This document shows positions 1-4,755 of a DNA stretch of 5,002 nucleotides, one piece after another (the stretch's first letter is position 1; the number at the start of each line of letters is the position of its first letter). A program made the translations under genes and the position numbers. Source of the stretch: Hyphomicrobiales bacterium (GTDB taxonomy: Bacteria > Pseudomonadota > Alphaproteobacteria > Rhizobiales > Beijerinckiaceae); the NCBI GenBank assembly GCA_015655535.1, contig JAATEW010000231.1, positions 1 through 5,002 of the forward strand, read 5' to 3'. The notes below the pieces were generated by a model. That model saw only the letters and a list, made by a program, of their open reading frames with translations. It was not told the origin of the DNA and made no database searches.

Positions 1-2
1 TG

Positions 3-122
3 CACGACCTCTCCGAGGAATTGCCGATCAATTGGCAGCAGATTTTGGATGTTGCCCAACGCGCTCACACCGCTTTCGAAACGCTTGAAAGCAAGAGAGC
101 TCAATTGAGTGCGATGGGTTAA
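3..122 (+). CDS. NifX-associated small protein, CCE_0567/DUF683 type (C-terminal part only)
   Basis: The gene enters from the left edge; 39 C-terminal residues are visible, ending in TAA at 120-122. The visible part starts with a HDLSEELPINW stretch, then a helical segment rich in Ala, Gln and Glu that ends LSAMG. This fits the C-terminal part of the short (about 70-80 residue) helical-hairpin proteins of the CCE_0567/DUF683 family, which in diazotrophic proteobacteria lie between a NifX/DUF269 gene and fdxB. I assign the family from this motif and from the next gene being fdxB; the N-terminus, start codon and upstream neighbours are outside the window. The molecular role is not well established; a helper function in metal handling or FeMo-cofactor maturation is proposed from its constant nif location. 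It lies 107 bases upstream of fdxB on the same strand, probably in the same operon. Confidence 0.75.
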   Translation, partial: HDLSEELPINWQQILDVAQRAHTAFETLESKRAQLSAMG

Positions 123-137
123 GCGAGATGAGAAAAG

Positions 138-159
138 TGCGGGCGGTTTTGCGCCCGCA
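138..159 (+). terminator. Perfect 8-bp GC-rich hairpin without a U tract (attenuator or mRNA stabiliser)
   Basis: TGCGGGCG (138-145) pairs perfectly with CGCCCGCA (152-159) around a six-base GTTTTG loop. It begins 16 bases after the stop of the DUF683-type gene. The 3' side continues as TCCCGCTCTCACTT and has no run of T, so a classical intrinsic terminator is unlikely. It may cause partial termination, or protect the 3' end of the upstream nif mRNA so that fdxB-nifQ is expressed at a different level. The structure is read directly from the sequence; the function is inferred. Confidence 0.4.
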
Positions 160-197
160 TCCCGCTCTCACTTAATAACCTGAGACGACGCATTTGC

Positions 198-212
198 CCG
201 ATCTAAGATCGG
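198..212. repeat. Inverted repeat just upstream of the fdxB ribosome binding site
   Basis: CCGATC (198-203) and GATCGG (207-212) form a perfect 6-bp inverted repeat around TAA. It ends five bases before the GGAGGA Shine-Dalgarno sequence of fdxB. It could be an mRNA hairpin affecting initiation or a small protein-binding site. I do not recognise it as a NifA, sigma-54 or other known operator. Confidence 0.35.
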
Positions 213-217
213 CCAAT

Positions 218-223
218 GGAGGA
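218..223 (+). promoter_or_regulatory. Ribosome binding site of fdxB
   Basis: GGAGGA lies six bases before the ATG at 230. This strong site decides the start: an in-frame TTG at 194 would add 12 residues, but it has no comparable site and the extra residues do not resemble the family. Confidence 0.85.
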
Positions 224-229
224 TCGAAA

Positions 230-544
230 ATGACGGAAAAGGCAAAGCCCACACGTGATGGGCGCATGTGGGTACCGGAGTTCTTGACGGCGATTGATCC
301 GGAGACCTGCATCGGCTGCGGCCGCTGCTACAAGGTGTGCGGCCGTGACGTGATGACGCTCAAGGGTGTCAATCATGATGGCGACATCGTCGAGCTCGAA
401 GACGAGGATGACGACGATTTCGACCGCAAGGTCATGGCGATGAACGACATCGGCGCTTGCATCGGCTGCGGCGCTTGCGCCCGCGTCTGTCCGAAGGATT
501 GCCAGACGCATACGCCGATCAACGAGCTCGAAGACGCGGCCTGA
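230..544 (+). CDS. fdxB: Ferredoxin III, nif-specific (FdxB)
   Basis: This 104-residue protein is a small soluble 2[4Fe-4S] ferredoxin of the nif-specific FdxB type. It is thought to carry low-potential electrons for nitrogenase or for FeMo-cofactor assembly in the cytoplasm. Two cluster motifs are visible: C27-x2-C30-x2-C33-x3-C37, where the last Cys is followed by Gly rather than the usual Pro, and C77-x2-C80-x2-C83-x3-C87-Pro, with one more Cys at 91. A 39-residue linker separates them and contains a strongly acidic run (about 55-65), which is usual for this family and unlike compact bacterial ferredoxins. The N-terminal WVPEFLTAID segment before the first motif is also typical. It stands between the DUF683-type gene and nifQ, the usual order in alphaproteobacterial nif clusters, and is probably read from an upstream nif promoter. 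The start at 230 is chosen for its ribosome binding site. Confidence 0.93.
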   Translation: MTEKAKPTRDGRMWVPEFLTAIDPETCIGCGRCYKVCGRDVMTLKGVNHDGDIVELEDEDDDDFDRKVMAMNDIGACIGCGACARVCPKDCQTHTPINELEDAA

Positions 545-556
545 AAGCATAGCGGA

Positions 557-602
557 GCATCGGACCGAAAAGCGCGAAGCGGTTTTCGGATGAATCCGAT
601 GC
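557..602. repeat. Nested inverted repeat, probably a dispersed intergenic element
   Basis: The outer arms GCATCGGA (557-564) and TCCGATGC (595-602) are perfectly complementary. Inside them CCGAAAAGCGC (565-575) and GCGGTTTTCGG (579-589) pair at 10 of 11 positions around a GAA loop, with ATGAA (590-594) bulged out. Similar elements with a CCGAAAA...TTTTCGG core are, from general knowledge, scattered between genes of many Hyphomicrobiales, so I read this as a REP-like repeat. It fills much of the fdxB-nifQ gap, starting 12 bases after the fdxB stop. As RNA it would be a strong hairpin that could lower or stabilise expression around nifQ. No U tract follows directly. Confidence 0.6.
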
Positions 603-638
603 GATTCAAAAGATTTAAAGATATCGGACTGATTCAAT

Positions 639-1283
639 ATGAACGTCCACCTCTCTGAAGCTCATCTCCCACGCGGCGCCGATAGTGCGCCACATGCCGG
701 CGCCGCGGTGGACGAGAGCTTTGATCGCCATATCATCGGGCGTCTGCTGCTTCATGCCGTGGCTGAGGCGAAGCGCCTGGGAGAGCCGCTTGAGCGCCGT
801 CTCGGCCTTGATCGCGAGCGTCTGTGCGCGGCCGCGCAATATGTCCATATGGACCTTTTTCTGGATCCCTCTCGCGAGCCGCAGGCTGAGGAGGACGAAG
901 AAGAAGTCATGGTCCGCCAGATCCTTTTGCAAAATTGTTCCGGCCCCCGGCAGGTGAGCGAATGGCTCGCCTTTGTCGTTGCCAGACGCGGCATGGAGCC
1001 CAATCACCTTTGGGAAGATCTCGGGCTCGCGGAACGTCCCGACCTGACGAAGCTCCTGCTTCGGCATTTTGCGCCGCTCGCCACGAAGAACACGCGCAAC
1101 ATGCGCTGGAAGCGGTTCTTGTACCGCTCGCTCTGCGAGGCCGAGGGCTTCAGCATGTGCCCGTCGCCGACCTGCGATTCCTGCTCGGAATTCCATATTT
1201 GCTACGGCGACGAATCGGGTGAATCCGTGCTGGCGCGCAACAATCGCGCCTTCAACGAGGCTGGTATGGCTGACAGCCACTGA
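639..1283 (+). CDS. nifQ: NifQ, molybdenum donor for FeMo-cofactor biosynthesis
   Basis: This 214-residue cytoplasmic iron-sulfur protein is assigned to NifQ, which binds a Mo-Fe-S cluster and delivers molybdenum to the NifEN/NifH machinery building FeMo-cofactor. The deciding feature is the C-terminal motif C174-x4-C179-x2-C182-x5-C188 followed by YGDESGES, which matches the NifQ C-x4-C-x2-C-x5-C signature. The preceding RWKRFLYRSLCEAEGF segment (157-171) and the RPDLTKLLLRHFAPLA segment are also typical. An acidic stretch (80-89) lies mid-protein. The length is in the usual range of about 170-220 residues. The ATG at 639 has no clear Shine-Dalgarno sequence, only AAAG and GGA further upstream, so translation may be weak or helped by read-through from fdxB. 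It follows fdxB by 94 bases that include a repeat element, and is probably the last nif gene of this operon. Confidence 0.93.
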   Translation: MNVHLSEAHLPRGADSAPHAGAAVDESFDRHIIGRLLLHAVAEAKRLGEPLERRLGLDRERLCAAAQYVHMDLFLDPSREPQAEEDEEEVMVRQILLQNCSGPRQVSEWLAFVVARRGMEPNHLWEDLGLAERPDLTKLLLRHFAPLATKNTRNMRWKRFLYRSLCEAEGFSMCPSPTCDSCSEFHICYGDESGESVLARNNRAFNEAGMADSH

Positions 1284-1309
1284 GGCTGCGGCTGCTTCTC
1301 ACTCTCGCC

Positions 1310-1348
1310 GTCATGCGCTTGACCCGCGGTTGTCCGTTAAGTGATGAC
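1310..1348 (+). terminator. Long hairpin downstream of nifQ, possible transcript end
   Basis: In plus-strand RNA, bases 1310-1323 pair with 1336-1348 in 13 base pairs, with one bulged G (1315), two G-U pairs and a 12-base loop. It starts 27 bases after the nifQ stop. The G-U pairs would become A-C mismatches in RNA from the other strand, so the fold favours the nifQ direction. What follows, ACGCTTTCTCTCC, is pyrimidine-rich but not a real U run. It may therefore be a weak terminator or a 3' stabilising stem. Confidence 0.4.
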
Positions 1349-1689
1349 ACGCTTTCTCTCCGCGTCTTGGCCGTCTCGGGACTTGATCCAGAGGACTGTC
1401 CCGGCCATGCAGGTATCGATGGCAGGCTGGCAGTGCCATTCAAAGACCGCCGTTCATCTCTTGGCGGCGAGCATGGCGAACGGATCGCTTTGGTCAAGGA
1501 TCGCTTCGCGACCGCCTTCGGCGGCGCATCGAAGACGCGTCCTTGACCTAAGCGTTCCGTCTCGCCGAAAATCTCCGCCATCGGATGAATGGCGAAATCC
1601 GGGATGTCGCTACCGGAGGGACTCCGTCACGGCCTGGCGCGGATAGTTCGTGTCCAGTCCAAAGGGAAACGGCAAAACACTCCCCCATC

Positions 1690-1717
1690 ATTATAGCATG
1701 AAGCATGTTGCTGTGAT
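1690..1717 (-). promoter_or_regulatory. Extended -10 promoter-like sequence reading away from rppH
   Basis: On the minus strand there is a perfect TATAAT (1690-1695) preceded directly by TGC, giving an extended -10 form TGCTATAAT. ATCACA (1712-1717) lies 16 bases upstream and matches TTGACA at four of six positions. Transcription would start near 1683 and run towards nifQ, first through 1565-1683. The site lies in a short AT-rich patch, so chance is possible; the consensus used is the general sigma-70 one. Confidence 0.25.
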
Positions 1718-1788
1718 TTAAACCGGACAGCCGTGGGACAAGACCGGCCATGATGCGGGGCAGCGCAGGGCAGGTTCTCGCGTCGCGC

Positions 1789-2307
1789 TCAGACCTTTTC
1801 CGACAAGTGCCGGAAGTTCTCGACGACCTTTTCGTAGACAGGCCGTTTGAACGGAATGATGAGATCGGAAAGATGTTCCATAGGCTCCCAGCGCCAGGCG
1901 TCGAATTCAGGCTTTTGGCCGCCGGCCGGCGTATGGATGTTGATCTCGCGCTCGTCGCCTTCGAAGCGCAGCGCGAACCATTTCTGTCGTTGGCCCTGGT
2001 AGCGTCCTTTCCAGGATTTCTTGGCGAATTCCACTGGCAGGTCATAGCTCAGCCAGTCCGGCGCTTCGGCTAAAAAGCTCGCCGAGCTGACATTGGTTTC
2101 TTCCAGCAATTCGCGTAGAGCGGCGTGATAGGGATCTTCGCCGGCATCGATTCCGCCCTGCGGCATCTGCCATTCGTGATCCGTCGCGATATGCCCCTGC
2201 GGTCTTTTGTTCCGCCGCCGCCCGATAAAGACGAGACCATCGCGATTGAGAAGCATGATGCCGACGCAGGGACGGTAATTTCCAAAGTCCATTCGGTCAG
2301 AGCTCAC
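1789..2307 (-). CDS. rppH: RNA pyrophosphohydrolase RppH (Nudix hydrolase)
   Basis: This 172-residue cytoplasmic enzyme is assigned to RppH, which removes pyrophosphate from the 5' triphosphate end of mRNAs and so opens them to ribonuclease decay; family members also cleave dinucleoside polyphosphates. The N-terminal YRPCVGIMLLN (11-21) and WQMPQGGID (46-54) segments are RppH hallmarks. The Nudix box runs from G51 through E57, R65-E66 and E69-E70, the metal-binding glutamates being present. Its usual Gly in EExGU is Asn (N72). GQxQKWF (105-111) is another RppH signature. The start is GTG at 2307, whose last two bases are shared with the stop of the upstream deacetylase (GTGA), so translation is probably coupled. 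No Shine-Dalgarno sequence is evident for it; an in-frame ATG five codons later (2292) is the alternative. The pairing with the deacetylase gene is common in Hyphomicrobiales. Confidence 0.92.
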   Translation of the reverse strand: MSSDRMDFGNYRPCVGIMLLNRDGLVFIGRRRNKRPQGHIATDHEWQMPQGGIDAGEDPYHAALRELLEETNVSSASFLAEAPDWLSYDLPVEFAKKSWKGRYQGQRQKWFALRFEGDEREINIHTPAGGQKPEFDAWRWEPMEHLSDLIIPFKRPVYEKVVENFRHLSEKV

Positions 2308-3542
2308 GGTTCGCGTGTGACGACCGGCCTCGCTCCGTCTTTGCCAAGCACCGCGCTCAACGGCACAAGCGCGATGCCCTTTGCCTCGAGGGATTGGGCA
2401 AAGCGGGCGATCCGATCGATGTTGGATAAGGGTAGCCCGCTCGCGACGCCAACCGCAATACCCTTGTCGCGCGCCCGGGCCTCAAGCTTGAGCAGAGCGG
2501 CCTCCAGGGCGCCCATCCTTGCGGTGCCGTCCAAGACCACATCGGTTTTGCCTGTGGAGAGATCCAGTCCTTGTGCAAGCGTGGGCACGAGATTTTGGGC
2601 CGACGTGCCGTCGTCGGCGTAATAAAGCCCGCGTCCGGCGATCTCGCGCAGGACGGGTGTCAGGGCCTGGTCGTCGGATGTGAATTTGGCGCCGAGGAAA
2701 TTGGCGACGCCCGCGTAGCCGGTAAAGCGGCTCATCAGCCAATGCAGATGATCCGTGTTCTCCGCCGCGCTCGCCGAGGTCAGAAGCGTATGCGGACCCG
2801 GATTGTTTTGCGGATAATCGAAAGGCTCCATCGGAAGCTGGAGGACGGTTTCGTGGCCGTGTTCGCGCGCCCGGACTGCCTCGCGTTCGAGGTCATGGCC
2901 ATAGGGCGCAAATCCGAGCGTCACGGCGCCCGGCAGAGCTTCAATCGCGCTCTCGGTCGCAGTCGCATCGAGCCCCATCCCGCCGATGAGAAGCGCGATG
3001 CGCGGCGCGCCCGTCTTCAGGCTCGAAGCGGTGACCAAAGGCCTCGCATAAATCTCGGACGGGCGAGAGCCGTCGCTGCCGATCCGCGGGATGGGACCAA
3101 AACGCGTCTTTTCAACGAGACGCGGGTCGGGGGCAGGGGCGAGCCGAATGCCGAGGTCCTGCGGGACGGTGATGATGAGCGCGCCGGGGGCGCTTGCTCC
3201 GGCGCGCATGACTTTGACGCCGCTTTGCTGTTCGATGTCCTCGGCGCTTGTCACCTGTTTGAGGGTGCTGCCGGTCGCGGCCGGATCTGACGGCACTTGG
3301 GTTACGGCTTGATTTGCGGGCTGGCTGCTGGCGGGCGAAGCTGCGGGACTTTCCTCGTGAATGGCGGCGATGGCATAGGGCTCGCCGCCCATCGGGTCGC
3401 CAGTCAGGCTGATGAAGGCGAAAAGCCCGGCGGCGACCAAGCCGAGGCCGGTAAAGGCGATGACCCGGTAAGGCGGGTTGCGCCGTCTCGAAAATGGTGC
3501 GCGGTCGAGGCCTAAAGGCTTATCGAAGTCGCTGTCCACCAT
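2304..3542 (-). CDS. Divergent polysaccharide deacetylase family protein (YibQ-like), membrane-anchored
   Basis: The 412-residue protein has a short basic cytoplasmic N-terminus (RRR near 19-21), one hydrophobic segment (about 26-47) that should anchor it in the inner membrane, and a low-complexity Ala/Ser/Pro linker (about 60-95). A C-terminal periplasmic domain (about 178-400) resembles the divergent polysaccharide deacetylase family (YibQ-like, a relative of NodB-type deacetylases). Family landmarks are RIALLIGGMG (181-190), HGHETVLQLPMEPFDYP (228-244), NFLGAKFTSDD (281-291) and YADDGTS (308-314). Where YibQ-type members have an Asp pair after the first strand, this protein has Gly-Gly (187-188), and metal-binding His positions are also replaced, so it may not be an active deacetylase. 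It overlaps rppH by GTGA. The ATG at 3542 has only a weak GGA-type site upstream. The cell-envelope role is inferred from family and topology; the substrate is unknown. Confidence 0.88.
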   Translation of the reverse strand: MVDSDFDKPLGLDRAPFSRRRNPPYRVIAFTGLGLVAAGLFAFISLTGDPMGGEPYAIAAIHEESPAASPASSQPANQAVTQVPSDPAATGSTLKQVTSAEDIEQQSGVKVMRAGASAPGALIITVPQDLGIRLAPAPDPRLVEKTRFGPIPRIGSDGSRPSEIYARPLVTASSLKTGAPRIALLIGGMGLDATATESAIEALPGAVTLGFAPYGHDLEREAVRAREHGHETVLQLPMEPFDYPQNNPGPHTLLTSASAAENTDHLHWLMSRFTGYAGVANFLGAKFTSDDQALTPVLREIAGRGLYYADDGTSAQNLVPTLAQGLDLSTGKTDVVLDGTARMGALEAALLKLEARARDKGIAVGVASGLPLSNIDRIARFAQSLEAKGIALVPLSAVLGKDGARPVVTREP

Positions 3543-3760
3543 AAGTTCGATCCGTCTTTGCCGTTAGATCCGTGCCTCTAGATCACGACGCGAGGCGGAA
3601 AACCGTTACACACTTTTCCTCATCCCGCTCCGGGGACCGACTCACCCCCGAAGCTGGATAACAATGACACGGCGCGGACAAGCCCGTCGAGCCCCATCGC
3701 GGCGGCTTCAGCGCCGCGGGGGCACCCCGAACCCACCCTCATTTCCGGCAAACGGCGATT

Positions 3761-3770
3761 CGATATATAA
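3761..3770 (+). promoter_or_regulatory. CGATATATAA element, possible ModE half-site or -10 region
   Basis: CGATATATA resembles one arm of the CGnTATATA-type half-sites described for ModE boxes, and also an AT-rich -10 element. It lies about 150 bases upstream of modE, between the divergent genes. No matching inverted arm is visible nearby, so a complete ModE operator is not supported. Confidence 0.2.
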
Positions 3771-3885
3771 AACCTCTTCCGTTTCGGGCCGGACGCCCAA
3801 TCTGCGTAAATGGCGACCGCGTCGCGGCAGGTTTGGCGCGGACGCCCCGGCCGAGGCATGTCTTTCGGCGGGATCCGATATTCAT

Positions 3886-3898
3886 GTTGAAATTCAAC
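3886..3898. repeat. 13-base palindrome upstream of modE
   Basis: GTTGAA (3886-3891) and TTCAAC (3893-3898) form a perfect inverted repeat around one A. It ends 22 bases before the modE ATG, a place where a bound protein could block transcription or initiation. The regulator is unknown; ModE sites known to me do not look like this. Confidence 0.3.
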
Positions 3899-3920
3899 GT
3901 ATTACAGCAACTGTAGGATC

Positions 3921-4727
3921 ATGATGGTGCGCAAGGCTCAAGGTAAAATCGATACATTATTGGCCTTGCGATCGGATGGCCGTCTCCTGGTCGGTCGCGA
4001 GCGAATCGCTTTGCTTGAGGCCGTGGCCAAACATGGCAGCATCACCAAGGCCGCGGAAGCGGCCGGGTTCAGCTATAAGACGGCCTGGGACTCGGTGAAC
4101 GCGATCAATAACCTTCTTCCGCGCCCGGCCTTCGTGACCAAGACCGGCGGATCGAGCGGCGGCGGCGCCACGATCACCGACGAAGGCTTGCGGTTGATCG
4201 CAGCTTTCCGGAAGCTTGAGGAAAAGCTCGGACGCATTTCGACGGCAATCGCGGAAGAGGGGCTGGAACATGCCGAAGATATGCTCTTCTGGGGCGTCGC
4301 ATTGCGCGTCTCGGCCCGCAATGCGCTTCATTGCAAAATCGTCGAGATCAGGCCGGCACCCGTAAACGTCGAGATCAAGCTCGAAGTTTCGCCGGGCATT
4401 TTCATCTTCGCGCTTGTGACCAATCGCAGTCTCGTGGAACTCGATCTGAAACTCGGCAGCAATGTCATGGCCATGGTGAACAGCACGTCGGTGATGCTGG
4501 CGACCGGCCCCGAGGCTCTGCGCATTTCCGCGCGCAATCGAATCAAAGGCAAAATTATTGAACGTATCGACGGCGGCGTCGACGTCGAGATCACGCTCGA
4601 CATTGGTCACGGCAAGACCATCGACGCCGTTATCACGCAGGCTGGCGCGGATGAAGTGGGTGCCAAGGAAGGGGTCGAGGTCTTTGCCGTTTTCAAGACC
4701 TCGCATGTCATCCTTGCCGCGGATTGA
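3921..4727 (+). CDS. modE: ModE, molybdate-responsive transcriptional regulator
   Basis: This 268-residue DNA-binding protein should sense molybdate (or tungstate) as a dimer and control molybdate uptake and molybdoenzyme genes. The N-terminal winged helix-turn-helix (about 20-90) has RIALLEAVAKHGSITKAAE, GFSYKTAWDSVNAIN and a Gly-rich wing (76-82), all typical of ModE. Two TOBE/Mop domains follow, about 128-195 and 200-268, each opening with SARN (131-134 and 203-206). Compared with the E. coli ModE ligands Ser126, Arg128, Thr163, Ser166 and Lys183, the first TOBE keeps S131, R133, T167 and S170 but has N187 at the Lys position. The second keeps S203, R205, T239 and K259 but has G242. AGGA (3915-3918) fits the second ATG at 3924 slightly better than the first at 3921, a one-residue difference. 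The gene converges with mop, 28 bases apart. Its targets are not visible; mod transport, nif and mop genes are likely by family precedent. Confidence 0.93.
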   Translation: MMVRKAQGKIDTLLALRSDGRLLVGRERIALLEAVAKHGSITKAAEAAGFSYKTAWDSVNAINNLLPRPAFVTKTGGSSGGGATITDEGLRLIAAFRKLEEKLGRISTAIAEEGLEHAEDMLFWGVALRVSARNALHCKIVEIRPAPVNVEIKLEVSPGIFIFALVTNRSLVELDLKLGSNVMAMVNSTSVMLATGPEALRISARNRIKGKIIERIDGGVDVEITLDIGHGKTIDAVITQAGADEVGAKEGVEVFAVFKTSHVILAAD

Positions 4728-4755
4728 AGCTCCCGTCGAGGCAGGCTTTTGAGGT

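Larger units (their letters stand above)
1284..1788. other. Gene-poor region between the converging nifQ and rppH genes
   Basis: About 505 bases separate the nifQ stop from the rppH stop. Open frames of 77-109 codons exist on both strands, but their translations are rich in Arg, Ser and Pro, resemble no family I know and lack good ribosome binding sites. What can be seen: a long hairpin right after nifQ (1310-1348); an imperfect palindrome with CGGGAC/GTCCCG arms (1377-1382, 1398-1403); a 9-base direct repeat GGATCGCTT (1482-1490, 1498-1506); a compound hairpin around CCGCC-TTC-GGCGG (1512-1524); small hairpins at 1576-1594 and 1614-1626; and a minus-strand promoter-like sequence near 1690-1717. 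CCGGCCATG occurs at 1401-1409 and 1744-1752. The region looks like decayed intergenic repeats, perhaps with a small RNA. Confidence 0.5.
3543..3920. other. Divergent intergenic region between the deacetylase gene and modE
   Basis: These 378 bases should contain the promoters of both genes. Visible elements are TAGATC twice (3565-3570, 3579-3584), a 7-bp GC hairpin CGCGGCG/CGCCGCG (3698-3704, 3712-3718), an AT-rich CGATATATAA (3761-3770) and a 13-base palindrome just upstream of modE (3886-3898). Open frames of 79 codons (minus, 3620-3859) and 86 codons (plus, 3664-3924) have Arg/Pro/Ser/Gly-rich translations without recognisable motifs; I do not call them genes. No RNA gene was recognised. 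Confidence 0.55.

Noticed and set aside
123..229. NifA upstream activator site or sigma-54 promoter before fdxB
   Set aside because: I found no TGT-N10-ACA site with a TGGCAC-N5-TTGC-type promoter here, so fdxB and nifQ are more likely read from an upstream nif promoter.
203..637. Open frame of 144 codons on the minus strand
   Set aside because: It is antisense to fdxB and the repeat element; the plus frame holds two complete [4Fe-4S] motifs, so this is a shadow.
615..1280. Open frame of 221 codons on the minus strand
   Set aside because: It is antisense to nifQ, whose cysteine motif is decisive; the antisense product resembles nothing known.
1252..1581. Open frame of 109 codons on the minus strand between nifQ and rppH
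   Set aside because: It overlaps the nifQ end, has no ribosome binding site, and its Ser/Arg/Pro-rich translation looks non-coding. Competing frames of similar size exist on the other strand.
2571..3290. Open frame of 239 codons on the plus strand
   Set aside because: It is antisense to the deacetylase gene, its translation is Arg/Gly/Ala-rich without motifs, and the minus-strand frame has a clear family match and membrane segment.
3664..3924. Open frame of 86 codons ending in an ATGA overlap with modE
   Set aside because: The overlap looks like coupling, but the translation is Arg/Pro-rich without motifs, there is no clear ribosome binding site, and it passes through hairpins and palindromes typical of intergenic DNA.
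3957..4706. Open frame of 249 codons on the minus strand
   Set aside because: It lies wholly inside modE, whose product shows clear family motifs. The antisense translation has no recognisable domain; long antisense frames are expected in GC-rich genes.
4728..4755. Bidirectional terminator between modE and mop
   Set aside because: Only a 4-bp AAGC/GCTT pairing and a short TTTT are visible in the 28-base gap, too little for a terminator call.
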